Shown here one piece after another: positions 1 through 8,651 of a stretch of 35,556 bases of DNA. The DNA comes from Nitrospirota bacterium. GTDB lineage: Bacteria > Nitrospirota > Thermodesulfovibrionia > Thermodesulfovibrionales > JdFR-88. The position numbers and the translations under genes are program-made. Below the pieces are notes generated by a model, which had not been told where the DNA came from, did not search any database, and saw nothing but the letters and a program-made list of their open reading frames with translations. Numbering within the stretch: the stretch's first letter is position 1; every line of letters begins with the position of its first letter. The stretch covers positions 1-35,556 of the forward strand of contig JAKAKS010000007.1 in the NCBI GenBank assembly GCA_021813405.1. Direction: 5' to 3'.

Positions 1-580
1 TTATCGCACCCGTTGTATAGGTATTGCCGGACAATGCGCCTGACGAACTCCCCCCTGTGCCGCAATTATCGGTTACGGAAGATATGCTGTACCCGGTATT
101 GGGCGTTACCGTGAACGTAGCGGTGGAGTTGTAGTTCACCGTCTGCGATGGGCTGATCGTTCCGTTAGCGCCAGCCGATCCCGTTACGCTGAAAGTATTT
201 ATCGCAAACGATGCCGTTACCGTGCAGTTGCCGGTTATAGGCCCTGTTGTGAATGTGCTGCCGGACAACGTGCCGCCGCAGCCGGTTACGGAGGATATGC
301 TGTAGCCGGTGCTGGGCGTTACCGTAAACGAAGTGGCCGAATTGTAATTCACCGTCTGGGCCGTTGCCGGGTTGATTGCGCCGCCGCTCCCAGCTGACGG
401 GGTGACGGTATAAGTATTGATCACGAAAGAAGCCGTCACCGTGCAGTTGCCGGTTATCGCACCCGTTGTATAGGTATTGCCGGACAATGCGCCTGACGAA
501 CTCCCCCCTGTGCCGCAATTATCGGTTACGGAAGATATGCTGTACCCGGTATTGGGCGTTACCGTGAACGTAGCGGTGGA
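1..580. repeat. Direct repeat: 127 identical bases at 1-127 and 454-580
   Basis: Bases 1-127 and 454-580 are identical, including synonymous sites. The 453-base offset is exactly 151 codons, that is, two InlB-type repeat units. The match may continue left of the window. This indicates recent duplication or gene conversion in the repeat tail of the RCC1/InlB gene, and it is a likely spot for assembly collapse. Confidence 0.9.
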
Positions 581-2023
581 ATCAAAAGTCACGGCGGCGG
601 TGTTTGGATTAATAGACCCGTTGCCTGATGTTGCCGCAGAAACGGTATAAGTATCAGGCGCGAAGACAGCTGATATTACACAATTGGCAATAACAGGGCC
701 TGCTGTGTAAGTATCACCGGATAACGTACCTGACGAACTCCTTCCCGCACCGCAATTATCGTTTACAGATGAAATGTTGTAACCGGTATTTGGCGTTGCC
801 GCAACAGATACCATCCCATTGTAGTCCACGTGCTGGGGCGTAGCTGGGGCGATAGCTCCGCCCGTCCCGGCCAAAGGTGTAACGGTAAAAATCCCAAGCC
901 CGAAAATATATTCATGAATGAGTTGGTCAACTGTTGTGCCATCGCCCAACTGGCCGTAATCATTGTCTCCGCTGCCATAGAGCTTATCATCGGTTTTAAC
1001 TGCCATCGAATGATAACCTCCGGAGGAAATTGCCGCCCAATCGGTGTCCGTGCCTATCTGCTCCATAACAGTTCTGTTTGTTGTTGTGCCGTCCCCCAGT
1101 TCACCGTCAGCATTGTATCCACACGCCCACAGCGTGCCGTTTGATTTCAGCACCTGGGTATAATCAGCTCCCGCTGAAATTGCTATCCAGCCAGTGGCGG
1201 TGCTTATCTCTTCAGGCGTGTTTATAGTGGTAGTTGTACCGTCGCCCAGCTGGCCATACGCATTATTTCCCCAGGCCCAGAGCGTACCGTCTGATTTAAT
1301 CGCTACCGTGTGTTCATCCCCCACAGCTATTTTCGACCAAGTGTACGTGCCAATCTGAACCGGCGAGGCTTCGCTGGTATATGATCCATTGCCCAGTTCG
1401 CCGTTGTCGTCATCACCCCAGGCCCATAATGTGCCGTCAGATTTCAGCGCAATCGTATGTCCGTCCCCGGCGGCAATCGCCGCCCAGTTGATGCCCGTGC
1501 CTATCTGTTCCGGAATGTGCTCGTCAACTGCTGTGCCATCGCCCAGCTGGCCAAAATAATTCCAGCCCCAGGCCCAGAGCGTACCATCTGATTTCAGAGC
1601 TACTGAATGTCCGTCACCAGCGGCAATTGCAACCCATTTGTTGTCCGTGCCTATCTGTTCCGGCGCATCCTTATCGGTTGTTGTTCCGTCACCAAGCTGG
1701 CCATATGCATTGTATCCCCAGGCCCAGAGCGTGCCGTCTGATTTAATCGCAAGCGTATGCCCGCCTCCGGCAGCTATTGCCGCCCAATCCGTGTCCGCAC
1801 CTACTTCTTCCGGACTGGCGCTATTGGTAAAAGAACCGGCCCCAAGCTCACCATGATCATTATCTCCCCAGGCCCATAATGTACCATCCGATTTCAGCGC
1901 CACCGTATGTCCGTCTCCGGCGGCAATCTGCGGCACAACCGCTTCAGATGGTGTCACTAACAGTGAAATTGATAAAAAAACGAACAGAAAAACGGGCAGG
2001 TAAAAACACAACCTAAACTTCAT
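1..2023 (-). CDS. Secreted RCC1-repeat protein with C-terminal InlB-type repeats (C-terminus beyond window)
   Basis: Reading the minus strand from ATG at 2023 gives about 674 codons with no stop, so the 3' end lies outside the window. The start is preceded by a strong GGAGGGGG ribosome site. Residues 1-28 form a signal peptide (hydrophobic core, likely cleavage after SEA). Residues ~30-372 hold seven RCC1-like repeats of about 50 residues, each with the pattern IAAG-GHT-ALKSDGTLWAWG and GQLGDGT, enough for one seven-bladed propeller. From ~375 onward come three complete ~75-residue repeats and a fourth cut by the edge (YTVTPSAG, GYSISSV, CG, NCTVTASF), the divergent InlB B-repeat type. Most of the InlB repeats carry a pair of cysteines. 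Such proteins are known as secreted or surface proteins with adhesive or ligand-binding roles; the specific function is unknown. It is transcribed divergently from hslVU. Confidence 0.85.
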   Translation of the reverse strand, partial: MKFRLCFYLPVFLFVFLSISLLVTPSEAVVPQIAAGDGHTVALKSDGTLWAWGDNDHGELGAGSFTNSASPEEVGADTDWAAIAAGGGHTLAIKSDGTLWAWGYNAYGQLGDGTTTDKDAPEQIGTDNKWVAIAAGDGHSVALKSDGTLWAWGWNYFGQLGDGTAVDEHIPEQIGTGINWAAIAAGDGHTIALKSDGTLWAWGDDDNGELGNGSYTSEASPVQIGTYTWSKIAVGDEHTVAIKSDGTLWAWGNNAYGQLGDGTTTTINTPEEISTATGWIAISAGADYTQVLKSNGTLWACGYNADGELGDGTTTNRTVMEQIGTDTDWAAISSGGYHSMAVKTDDKLYGSGDNDYGQLGDGTTVDQLIHEYIFGLGIFTVTPLAGTGGAIAPATPQHVDYNGMVSVAATPNTGYNISSVNDNCGAGRSSSGTLSGDTYTAGPVIANCVISAVFAPDTYTVSAATSGNGSINPNTAAVTFDSTATFTVTPNTGYSISSVTDNCGTGGSSSGALSGNTYTTGAITGNCTVTASFVINTYTVTPSAGSGGAINPATAQTVNYNSATSFTVTPSTGYSISSVTGCGGTLSGSTFTTGPITGNCTVTASFAINTFSVTGSAGANGTISPSQTVNYNSTATFTVTPNTGYSISSVTDNCGTGGSSSGALSGNTYTTGAI

Positions 2024-2374
2024 AAAAAGATCCCCCTCCAGGAAATTTTTACCGATATTCGCCGGTTTTATTTAAAATCCCGCAACCGGCAAGCAGGACA
2101 AATGTTCAAATTGCTACTGATACTAGCATTAAGCAGCGAAATTTGCAATTTATTTTTCTTATAAGTCCATAAATGGACTAAGTGGGACAAATTGACCCGC
2201 TACAGGCTGATTTAAAAAACCAGACTGATGAGTCAAAATGGGCAATAATAGCGCTTCAAGCAGCAATAATTACGTTAAATGTTATTTGAAGCCTGAACTG
2301 CTTTATATAAAAAGCTCTATGTCCCTATTGACACCCTGAGGCCTAACCTTTTTCTTGAGGCACTGAAGGGCGAT
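2024..2374. other. Divergent intergenic region between the RCC1/InlB gene and hslV
   Basis: About 350 AT-rich bases with no convincing gene. It holds a 16-bp palindrome (AGTCCAT-AA-ATGGACT, 2164-2179), which could be an operator. A perfect -35 hexamer TTGACA lies at 2328-2333, upstream of hslV, with only a weak -10 (TTTCTT at 2351-2356). Promoters for both divergent genes should lie here. Confidence 0.5.
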
Positions 2375-2947
2375 GTGATATATTTAAGTTCTATCTTTTT
2401 CAGCGAGGTTTTTCAGACGGAAATAAGAGGCACAACTGTACTTTGCGTAAGGCGCGGCGGCAAGACGGCCATCGGTTGCGATGGACAGGTCACGATGGGC
2501 GACACCGTGCTCAAGCATAATGCCAAAAAGATACGGCGTCTGTACGACGGCAAGATACTTGCCGGGTTTGCCGGCGCCACCGCGGACGCCTTCACTCTGT
2601 TCGAGAAGTTCGAGGAGAAGGCGCAGGCAACAAGGGGCAACCTCACCAAGGCCTGCGTGGAACTGGCAAAGGACTGGCGCACCGACAGGATATTAAGGAG
2701 GCTTGAAGCCCTGCTGATAGTATCCGATGAGTCCACCACCCTTATAGTCTCCGGCACAGGCGACGTTATAGAGCCCGAAGCCGGCATAGCCGCAATTGGT
2801 TCCGGCGGACAGTACGCAAAAGCCGCCGCCCAGGCCCTTTATGAAAACACTGACCTATCCGCGCGCGAGATAGTCGAGAAGGCTATGAATATCGCGGCCT
2901 CCATCTGCGTTTACACGAACGACCAGATAATGATGGAAGAGCTATGA
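2375..2947 (+). CDS. hslV: HslV, peptidase subunit of the HslUV (ClpQY) protease
   Basis: HslV is the threonine-peptidase core of the cytoplasmic HslUV ATP-dependent protease. The motif [10 protein letters not shown] followed by GDGQVT-like sequence ([18 protein letters not shown]) matches the family. The catalytic threonine after propeptide removal should be T20, the first Thr after IRG. Conserved [24 protein letters not shown] and AIGSGG segments follow. The visible start is GTG at 2375 with a weak site (GAAGGG), giving an unusually long 19-residue propeptide; no in-frame ATG, GTG or TTG lies closer to the core, so this start is tentative. The family is usually ~175 residues and this reads 190. 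Its stop overlaps the hslU start (ATGA), indicating translational coupling. Confidence 0.95.
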   Translation: MIYLSSIFFSEVFQTEIRGTTVLCVRRGGKTAIGCDGQVTMGDTVLKHNAKKIRRLYDGKILAGFAGATADAFTLFEKFEEKAQATRGNLTKACVELAKDWRTDRILRRLEALLIVSDESTTLIVSGTGDVIEPEAGIAAIGSGGQYAKAAAQALYENTDLSAREIVEKAMNIAASICVYTNDQIMMEEL

Positions 2948-4284
2948 TTAACTCGCTTACCCCCCGTGAGATAGTTGAAGCGCTTGGCAAGTATATAATC
3001 GGCCAGCAGAAGGCCAAGCGCGCCGTGGCCGTGGCACTCAGAAACAGGTGGCGGCGCCAGCAGCTTTCACCTGATTTAAGGGATGAGGTATTGCCTAAAA
3101 ATATCATCATGATAGGCCCGACCGGGGTCGGAAAGACGGAGATCGCCCGCAGGCTGGCCAGGCTTGTGCGCGCCCCGTTTATAAAGGTAGAGGCGTCCAA
3201 ATACACCGAGGTAGGCTACGTGGGGCGCGATGTAGAGTCCATGGTGCGTGATCTGGCGGAAACGTCGCTGAACATGGTGAAAAGCGAACACAGGGAAAAA
3301 GTGCTGGAGCGGGCGCGCGCCAGCGCTGAGGAAAGGGTGCTGGATCTGCTTCTGCCAAGAGTGCCAAAATCCGCCGCCCCTGCCACCGAAGAGGACAGGC
3401 AGAGGGCCGCCGATACCAAAGAGAAACTGCGCGCGCAGCTGAAGGCCGGCAAACTGGATGAACGCTTCGTGGATATTGAAGTGAAGGAAAAATCCATGCC
3501 GTTTGGCGTAATCTCGTCAGGCGGGCTTGAAGAACTGGAGATAAATTTAAAGGACATGCTGGGCAATATACTGCCCGAAAAAACCAGCCGCAAGAAGGTA
3601 AAGGTATCGGAAGCCATGGCGCTCCTTACCGAGGAGGAGGCAAACCGCCTCATGGACATGGACAAGATAACCAAGGAGGCCATAGAGCGGGCCGAGCAGT
3701 CCGGCATGATATTCATAGACGAGATAGACAAGATAGCAACCAGGGGCAGCGGCGCAGGCCCTGATGTATCGAGAGAAGGCGTGCAGCGGGACCTTCTGCC
3801 CATTGTGGAAGGCTCCACCGTAAGCACAAAATACGGCCCGGTGCGCACGGAGCACATTTTATTTTTGTCTGCGGGCGCGTTCCATACCGCAAAACCTTCG
3901 GACCTTATACCGGAGCTTCAGGGCAGGTTCCCCATTCGCGTTGAATTGGAACACCTGGAAAAAGAGGATTTTGTGCGCATACTTAAGGAACCCAGCAATG
4001 CGCTTTTAAAGCAGTACACCGCCCTTATGTCCACCGAGGGCATCGCCCTGGAATTTGCAGAAGACGCAATAGACGAGATTGCCGAAATCGCCGCCGAGGT
4101 AAACAGACGGGCTGAAAACATCGGTGCAAGGCGGCTCCATACTGTTCTTGAACGGCTGCTGGAGGACATCTCCTTTGAGGCCCCCGAAAGGAAAGGCGAA
4201 AAGCTTGCCATAAACAGGGCCTACGTTCGCGAAAAACTCTCGGATGTAATGAAGGATGAGGACTTAAGCCGGTACATACTTTAA
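2944..4284 (+). CDS. hslU: HslU, AAA+ ATPase subunit of HslUV
   Basis: HslU is the unfoldase that feeds substrates to HslV. The 446-residue protein is full length. Walker A GPTGVGKT is at 58-65, the pore-loop GYVGRD at 91-96, a charged intermediate (I) domain at roughly 110-235, Walker B MIFIDEID at 255-262, sensor-2 GARR at 394-397, and the C-terminal tail LSRYIL, which docks into HslV, at the very end. The start ATG overlaps the hslV stop by four bases. No gene follows closely, so hslVU is probably a two-gene operon. Confidence 0.97.
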   Translation: MINSLTPREIVEALGKYIIGQQKAKRAVAVALRNRWRRQQLSPDLRDEVLPKNIIMIGPTGVGKTEIARRLARLVRAPFIKVEASKYTEVGYVGRDVESMVRDLAETSLNMVKSEHREKVLERARASAEERVLDLLLPRVPKSAAPATEEDRQRAADTKEKLRAQLKAGKLDERFVDIEVKEKSMPFGVISSGGLEELEINLKDMLGNILPEKTSRKKVKVSEAMALLTEEEANRLMDMDKITKEAIERAEQSGMIFIDEIDKIATRGSGAGPDVSREGVQRDLLPIVEGSTVSTKYGPVRTEHILFLSAGAFHTAKPSDLIPELQGRFPIRVELEHLEKEDFVRILKEPSNALLKQYTALMSTEGIALEFAEDAIDEIAEIAAEVNRRAENIGARRLHTVLERLLEDISFEAPERKGEKLAINRAYVREKLSDVMKDEDLSRYIL

Positions 4285-4639
4285 CACTTCCAAACCGCAG
4301 TTCATTACACCTCCAAAAAAAATACTCACAATCAGAACTTAAATTTTGGATACAGGCATATCGGCGCACGCCGCCTCTGGACGTGATTCAATGAGCCTGG
4401 CTTCATCGAAGAACTTATTTTAAGGCGCCGTTATGAATACGCATCTTTTTTCAATGTGTGTGTTTCCTTAAGAAACAGGCATTAATCGGAGTAAGTATAT
4501 ATGTAACTTCCAGATACACCCTTTTCCTTTTTTCTTTCCCTTTTATTGTTTAATTACTCCTTTCAATTAGCTGGATTTTCAGGTCTTTTACCACAGGCTG
4601 CCGCTTCTGGCATCGGGTTTGCTTCAAGTGCGTATCAGG
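4285..4639 (+). other. Intergenic region downstream of hslU
   Basis: About 355 AT-rich bases with poly-pyrimidine tracts near 4520-4550. I see no supported gene, RNA or clear terminator. A short inverted repeat (GTTTC-CTTAA-GAAAC) lies near 4470. The promoter for the downstream polysaccharide export genes is probably here or just after, but I cannot identify it. Confidence 0.4.
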
Positions 4640-4780
4640 ATGGATAAGCTCTGGATAATCATTTTGATGTGTTGCGCTCTCCTTGCGGGGATGCTGCTTT
4701 CGTACCATGTTTCCAGGCGGATTGGCGCGCATGTGATCAAACCGGCGCGTGCCGCCAGCCGTCCGGCAGCGTCCGCATAA
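4640..4780 (+). CDS. Possible small single-pass membrane protein (46 aa)
   Basis: An ATG at 4640 opens a 46-residue frame: a short N-terminus (MDKLW), a hydrophobic helix at about residues 5-20 (IIILMCCALLAGMLL), then a basic, Ala/Arg-rich tail (SRRIGAHVIKPARAASRPAA). This is the layout of a small N-out or N-in membrane peptide. It lies 80 bases upstream of the wza-like gene on the same strand. The ribosome site is weak (CAGG), and the frame stays open upstream to 4571, so the start is uncertain. I do not recognise a family. It may be a real small protein of the export operon or a chance frame. Confidence 0.35.
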   Translation: MDKLWIIILMCCALLAGMLLSYHVSRRIGAHVIKPARAASRPAASA

Positions 4781-4860
4781 GTTTGAATGCCGGAATAAGC
4801 GGGCGTTTTCCCCGAAATGCAAATTCAACTCCGCCGTAACGGCGGTCATACGAGGACAAT

Positions 4861-5898
4861 ATGCGAAGCAACAAAGAAACTTTAAAAAAAAGCGCCGGCG
4901 TTTTGGTTTTGCTACTGGCTTTCCTTGCCGCCTGCTCGGCACAGGTTAAGCCGGATGCCATTATTCAGAAGGACCAGGCACAGTCGGCCCAGGCCAGCAA
5001 AGCCACTTTGTACACGGGGCAATCACTGTCTCTGAAGGCCTCTCAACTCAGAAAGCCGGGCGGTTCAGAGGACTACCAGGTGGGCCCTGGGGACCTGCTT
5101 GAGATCAGCGTTTTCCAGGCCTCCGAACTTAAAAACGAAGTGCGCGTAAGCGGGAATGGATTTATAGAGCTGCCCCTTGTGGGCATTATAAACGTAAAAG
5201 GGCTTACAACCAGGCAGATGGAAAACGCGCTTGACAAGAAATACGCCAAATACCTTCAAGAGCCAATTGTAAGCGTGTTTGTAAAAGAGTACAGGAGCCA
5301 GCAGATAGCCGTGCTGGGCTCCGTAAAGGACCCCAAGGAGTATTATGTTTCCGGGCAGGTCTATCTTCTGGACGTGCTTTCGCTGGCGGGCGGCCTAACT
5401 TCGGAGGCAGGCACAATCTGCATCATCCAGCGAAACCCGCATGGCAGAAACGCGAAAGGCCGCCAGATAGTGATAGACCTCAATGCGCTTCTGATTCAGG
5501 GCCGCTCCGAACTGAACATACCGTTATACAGCGGCGACGTAGTGTCCGTTCCGGAAAGCGGCATATTCTTTGTTGACGGCGCGGTGCACGGCCCCGGATC
5601 TTTCCGGCTGAAGGGCAAAATCACGCTTTCCCAGGCGCTCAGCATGGCCAAAGGGCTGGATTTTACGGCCGAAAAGGGCAGTATCAGGATTTACAGGGAC
5701 AAGGGCAGTGCAAAGCGGAAGATAATTGCCTGCAATTACGGCAAGATCATGGACGGCAAGGAAATAGACCCGGTCATCAGAGACAAGGACGTGATAATAG
5801 TGCCCAAAAACGGTTTCAAGGTTTTCCTGAAAGGGATATCAACCAGCCTGCATCTAGGGTTCTTCGATGTTGGCAACCTTGGAAACGGGTTCCAATAG
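4861..5898 (+). CDS. Wza-like polysaccharide export lipoprotein (SLBB domains)
   Basis: A 345-residue outer-membrane polysaccharide export protein. The start has a good ribosome site (GAGG, five bases before ATG). Residues 1-25 are a lipoprotein signal with lipobox LAAC and lipidated Cys25. A polysaccharide export (Poly_export) domain begins at YQVGPGDLLEISVF (~residue 75). SLBB-type domains follow, one around GSVKDPKEYYVSGQVYLLD and another around DGAVHGPGSFRLKGKITLSQ. In this family the protein forms the periplasmic and outer-membrane channel for capsule or exopolysaccharide. It is followed after 17 bases by its inner-membrane partner, the Wzc-like kinase. No polymerase, flippase or phosphatase lies beside it, so the rest of the pathway must be elsewhere. 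Confidence 0.9.
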   Translation: MRSNKETLKKSAGVLVLLLAFLAACSAQVKPDAIIQKDQAQSAQASKATLYTGQSLSLKASQLRKPGGSEDYQVGPGDLLEISVFQASELKNEVRVSGNGFIELPLVGIINVKGLTTRQMENALDKKYAKYLQEPIVSVFVKEYRSQQIAVLGSVKDPKEYYVSGQVYLLDVLSLAGGLTSEAGTICIIQRNPHGRNAKGRQIVIDLNALLIQGRSELNIPLYSGDVVSVPESGIFFVDGAVHGPGSFRLKGKITLSQALSMAKGLDFTAEKGSIRIYRDKGSAKRKIIACNYGKIMDGKEIDPVIRDKDVIIVPKNGFKVFLKGISTSLHLGFFDVGNLGNGFQ

Positions 5899-5915
5899 AA
5901 AGGCGGCCATTTTTT

Positions 5916-8171
5916 ATGCCAGGCGAAGGGGATTTTTCCACAAAACAATACGAACTGAGGGCATTCGAGCCAGGCCAGCTTGCCTCTCCAAGGCAGATAA
6001 GGCTGGAGGACTTCGAGCAGACCGATGAAAAGCACCTGCGGGACTACCTGCATGTGCTGATGAGGCGCAAATGGATAATAGCCGCGTTCTTCATCGCGGT
6101 AGTTTCGCTGGTCACCATTTCAAGCTTACTGATGACGCCGCTTTACAAATCCACGGCGGTCATAAAGATAGATAAGGAAAATCCCAACGTGCTTGCCTTC
6201 AAGGACGTACAGGTGGTAAGCCCGGACGCGGACTACTATAACACCCAGTACAAGATACTCAAAAGCAGAAGCCTGGCCAAACGGACCATAACGGATTTGA
6301 ATCTGGACAGAAATCCGGTTTTCAACCCGATGGCCGCCGCGCCAGGCGGCCTGATAACATCCATCAAGGATGCGTTCTACGGCCTCATCCCGCTGTTTCA
6401 CCGCAGCACTGGCAAAGACAGCAGCGAGGACATCAGCAATGAGCCCCCGGAGATGACCCCGCTCATCAACAGGTTCCTGTCATCAGAGGAGGTCCTGCCG
6501 GAACAGAAGTCGCAGCTTGTGAAGGTAAGCTTCGTCTCTGTGAACCCTGGCATGTCCCAGCAGATAGCAAACGGAATCGCCCAGGCGTACATAGATTACA
6601 ACATAGACAGCCGGATAGACGCATCCAACCAGGCCCGGCAGTTTCTTGACAGGCAGATAACCGTGCTTAAGCAGAAGGTGCAGGCGTCCGAGGAGGCGCT
6701 TACGGACTATTCAGCCAAAAATGAGATGCTTTACGCTGACGAAAGCCCCGGCAGGCAGAGCCTTATAGACCAGAAACTGGCCCAGATACAGACGGACCTT
6801 ACCGCCGCAACCACAAGCAGAATACAGACCGAGGCCCTTTACAACCAGCTCAAACAGTCAGGCACGGACAACACCACCATAAACTCCAATCCCATTGTGC
6901 AGGACCTCACGTCCCAGTATGACAAGCTGGAAGCCCGGTACTACAACGAACTCAGGATATACAAGCCGGACTTCCCCAAGATGAGGCAGATGCAAAGCCA
7001 GATGCACGCAATCAGGAAGCGGCTGGCATCCGAAAAGAAAAACATCGTCAAGTCCATTAATTCGGACTACCAGGCCGCAAAGAAAAAAGAGAGGTTTTTA
7101 TCGGACGAGTTTGCAACTGAAAAGGGGCTGGCGCTGGCATATGAGCGCAAGAACATCCAGTACCAGATATTAAAGAGGGACGCCGACGCCAACAAGGACC
7201 TTTACAACAGCCTACTTCAAAGAGTTAAAGAGGTGGAGGTTGCGGCCACCAAAACGGACACCAACATACAGGTGCTGGACACGCCGGAGCTTCCCACATC
7301 ACCGTTCAAGCCCAACAAGTCGCAAAATATCCTCCTCTCAATAATTTTCGGACTCACCGGCGGCATCGGGCTTGCCTTCTTTGTCGAATACTTCGACAAC
7401 ACCCTCAAGGACACTTTCGAGATAGAAAAGACCCTGCGGCTGCCCACCCTGGGCATTATACCGCACCACAGGCTGGCGGAATCCATCAGGCGGCCCATGC
7501 TCATACACTCAAGAACAAGGGGTGTAGTGGCGGAGGCGTTCCGGTCCATCGGCACATTCATCCTCCTTTCGTCCTCCGCCAAACCGCCAAAATCCATACT
7601 TGTCACCAGCCCCGGCGAACGCGAAGGCAAAACAACCGTTTCGCTTAACACGGCGATGGCACTGGCTGAATCCGTTGGCAACGGGCTGATTATAGACGCG
7701 GACCTCCGCAAGCCAAAACTACACCACTCCTTTGGCGTGGACAACTCCGCCGGGCTTTCCACCTACCTTTCCGGCAATATGGAGCTTGAAGACGGGCTCA
7801 TAAAAAAGACCAACACCAACGGCCTGAGCATACTTACTTCCGGCCCGCTGCCTCCAAACCCGTCGGAGCTGATAGTGTCCAGAAGGATGAAGGATCTGCT
7901 GGATGCCGTTTACGATAACTTCGACTTCATAATAATAGACTCCGTGCCGGTAATGGGCATGCCAGACAGCATCTACCTAAGCAGCATTGTGGACGGCTCC
8001 GTTGTGGTAATCCGCGCCGGCGAAACATCCAAAACCGCCCTCTCCGAGACCAAGCGGATATTCAGGAACGTAAATTCCAAAATACTGGGCGTTATCCTGA
8101 ACGGAATGAGGGAAAACGACATGAAATACAACTACTACTCCACATACTACTCATCTTACTTCAAGGAGTAA
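5916..8171 (+). CDS. Wzc/GumC-like chain-length determinant with BY-kinase domain
   Basis: A 751-residue inner-membrane protein. A Wzz-type domain has TM1 at about 53-73 (KWIIAAFFIAVVSLVTI), a long periplasmic coiled-coil region (~200-430) and TM2 at about 470-490. The cytoplasmic part is a bacterial tyrosine kinase: Walker A SPGEREGKTT near 565, Walker A' LIIDADLRKP near 590 and Walker B FIIIDSVPV near 670. The last 16 residues hold a cluster of six tyrosines (Y738, Y740, Y741, Y744, Y745, Y748), the autophosphorylation tail. In characterised systems, cycles of Tyr phosphorylation control oligomerisation and polymer length. A cognate phosphatase is not in the window. It is probably co-transcribed with the wza-like gene. 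Confidence 0.93.
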   Translation: MPGEGDFSTKQYELRAFEPGQLASPRQIRLEDFEQTDEKHLRDYLHVLMRRKWIIAAFFIAVVSLVTISSLLMTPLYKSTAVIKIDKENPNVLAFKDVQVVSPDADYYNTQYKILKSRSLAKRTITDLNLDRNPVFNPMAAAPGGLITSIKDAFYGLIPLFHRSTGKDSSEDISNEPPEMTPLINRFLSSEEVLPEQKSQLVKVSFVSVNPGMSQQIANGIAQAYIDYNIDSRIDASNQARQFLDRQITVLKQKVQASEEALTDYSAKNEMLYADESPGRQSLIDQKLAQIQTDLTAATTSRIQTEALYNQLKQSGTDNTTINSNPIVQDLTSQYDKLEARYYNELRIYKPDFPKMRQMQSQMHAIRKRLASEKKNIVKSINSDYQAAKKKERFLSDEFATEKGLALAYERKNIQYQILKRDADANKDLYNSLLQRVKEVEVAATKTDTNIQVLDTPELPTSPFKPNKSQNILLSIIFGLTGGIGLAFFVEYFDNTLKDTFEIEKTLRLPTLGIIPHHRLAESIRRPMLIHSRTRGVVAEAFRSIGTFILLSSSAKPPKSILVTSPGEREGKTTVSLNTAMALAESVGNGLIIDADLRKPKLHHSFGVDNSAGLSTYLSGNMELEDGLIKKTNTNGLSILTSGPLPPNPSELIVSRRMKDLLDAVYDNFDFIIIDSVPVMGMPDSIYLSSIVDGSVVVIRAGETSKTALSETKRIFRNVNSKILGVILNGMRENDMKYNYYSTYYSSYFKE

Positions 8172-8203
8172 GCGCCTCCTCCCTTTCTCCCCTCCAGGAG
8201 AAT

Positions 8204-8238
8204 CACCCTCCCCCCGGTTTCACCTGGTGGGGAGGGTG
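8204..8238 (+). terminator. Hairpin after the Wzc-like gene, possible terminator
   Basis: A perfect 10-bp stem (CACCCTCCCC / GGGGAGGGTG) with a 15-base loop, beginning 33 bases after the stop codon. It is followed by GCTTATTTG rather than a clean T-run, so it may be a weak intrinsic terminator or only a 3' stability hairpin. Confidence 0.5.
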
Positions 8239-8540
8239 GCTTATTTGATCACTACTGGAAACTGCAATGGCGGAGATAAATGCGGCCCCCCCCGGATTCC
8301 GCCCCGGATTTCTTTTATAAAAAACCCTGCCAAGGCCTCTTTTTTTAGCATTCAAACCAAAACCTGTAACTGGCTAATTTTAAGACGTTTTCCCATTTTT
8401 TCTGTTCAAACCCGTTCAAACCCGCGGCATTTAAAAACCACTGTTCTCATGCAGCGTTTTCCAGCTTCCAGGGGCGTTTTTTTCAAAGAGCAAATAAGGG
8501 GCAAATCCCCCGTATAGGCGGCATTTTAACCCGGCCGGAC

Positions 8541-8582
8541 ATGACATAGTCAATTTGACATATGTCATTAAGTTGATGTCAT
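8541..8582. repeat. 42-bp imperfect palindrome built from ATGACAT motifs
   Basis: ATGACAT at 8541-8547, TGACAT joined to ATGTCA as a 12-bp perfect palindrome at 8556-8567, and ATGTCAT at 8576-8582. All share the same dyad centre (8561/8562). Four copies of one heptamer arranged symmetrically look like a multi-site operator. No known regulator is assigned. Confidence 0.6.
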
Positions 8583-8651
8583 GGGGATGAGGGAAATGAT
8601 TTTTCACGGAAACCAGCGCTTGCAGGGGCCAGCTATGGAAGCAGGCAGGTT

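Larger units (their letters stand above)
8172..8651. other. Convergent intergenic region with hairpin and palindrome array
   Basis: 480 bases between the 3' ends of the Wzc-like gene (+) and the methyltransferase gene (-). I see no credible gene. It contains a GC-rich hairpin (8204-8238), a tandem GTTCAAACCC pair near 8405-8425, and a 42-bp imperfect palindrome at 8541-8582. The frames that stay open here have low-complexity, shadow-like translations. Confidence 0.5.

Noticed and set aside
165-518. Minus-strand 117-codon frame inside the repeat tail
   Set aside because: It is in a different frame from the continuous RCC1/InlB reading frame and its translation is an Arg/His/Asn-rich shadow of the repeats.
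4550-4942. Minus-strand 130-codon frame in front of the export operon
   Set aside because: It overlaps the lipoprotein signal of the wza-like gene on the opposite strand and looks like random Arg-rich sequence.
8401-8425. Tandem GTTCAAACCC copies, considered as a CRISPR-like or attachment-site repeat
   Set aside because: Only two adjacent 10-base copies without spacers; no integrase, cas gene or tRNA target nearby.
8227-8517. Plus-strand 96-codon frame after the Wzc-like gene
   Set aside because: It starts inside a terminator-like hairpin, has no ribosome site and gives a low-complexity translation with no protein character.
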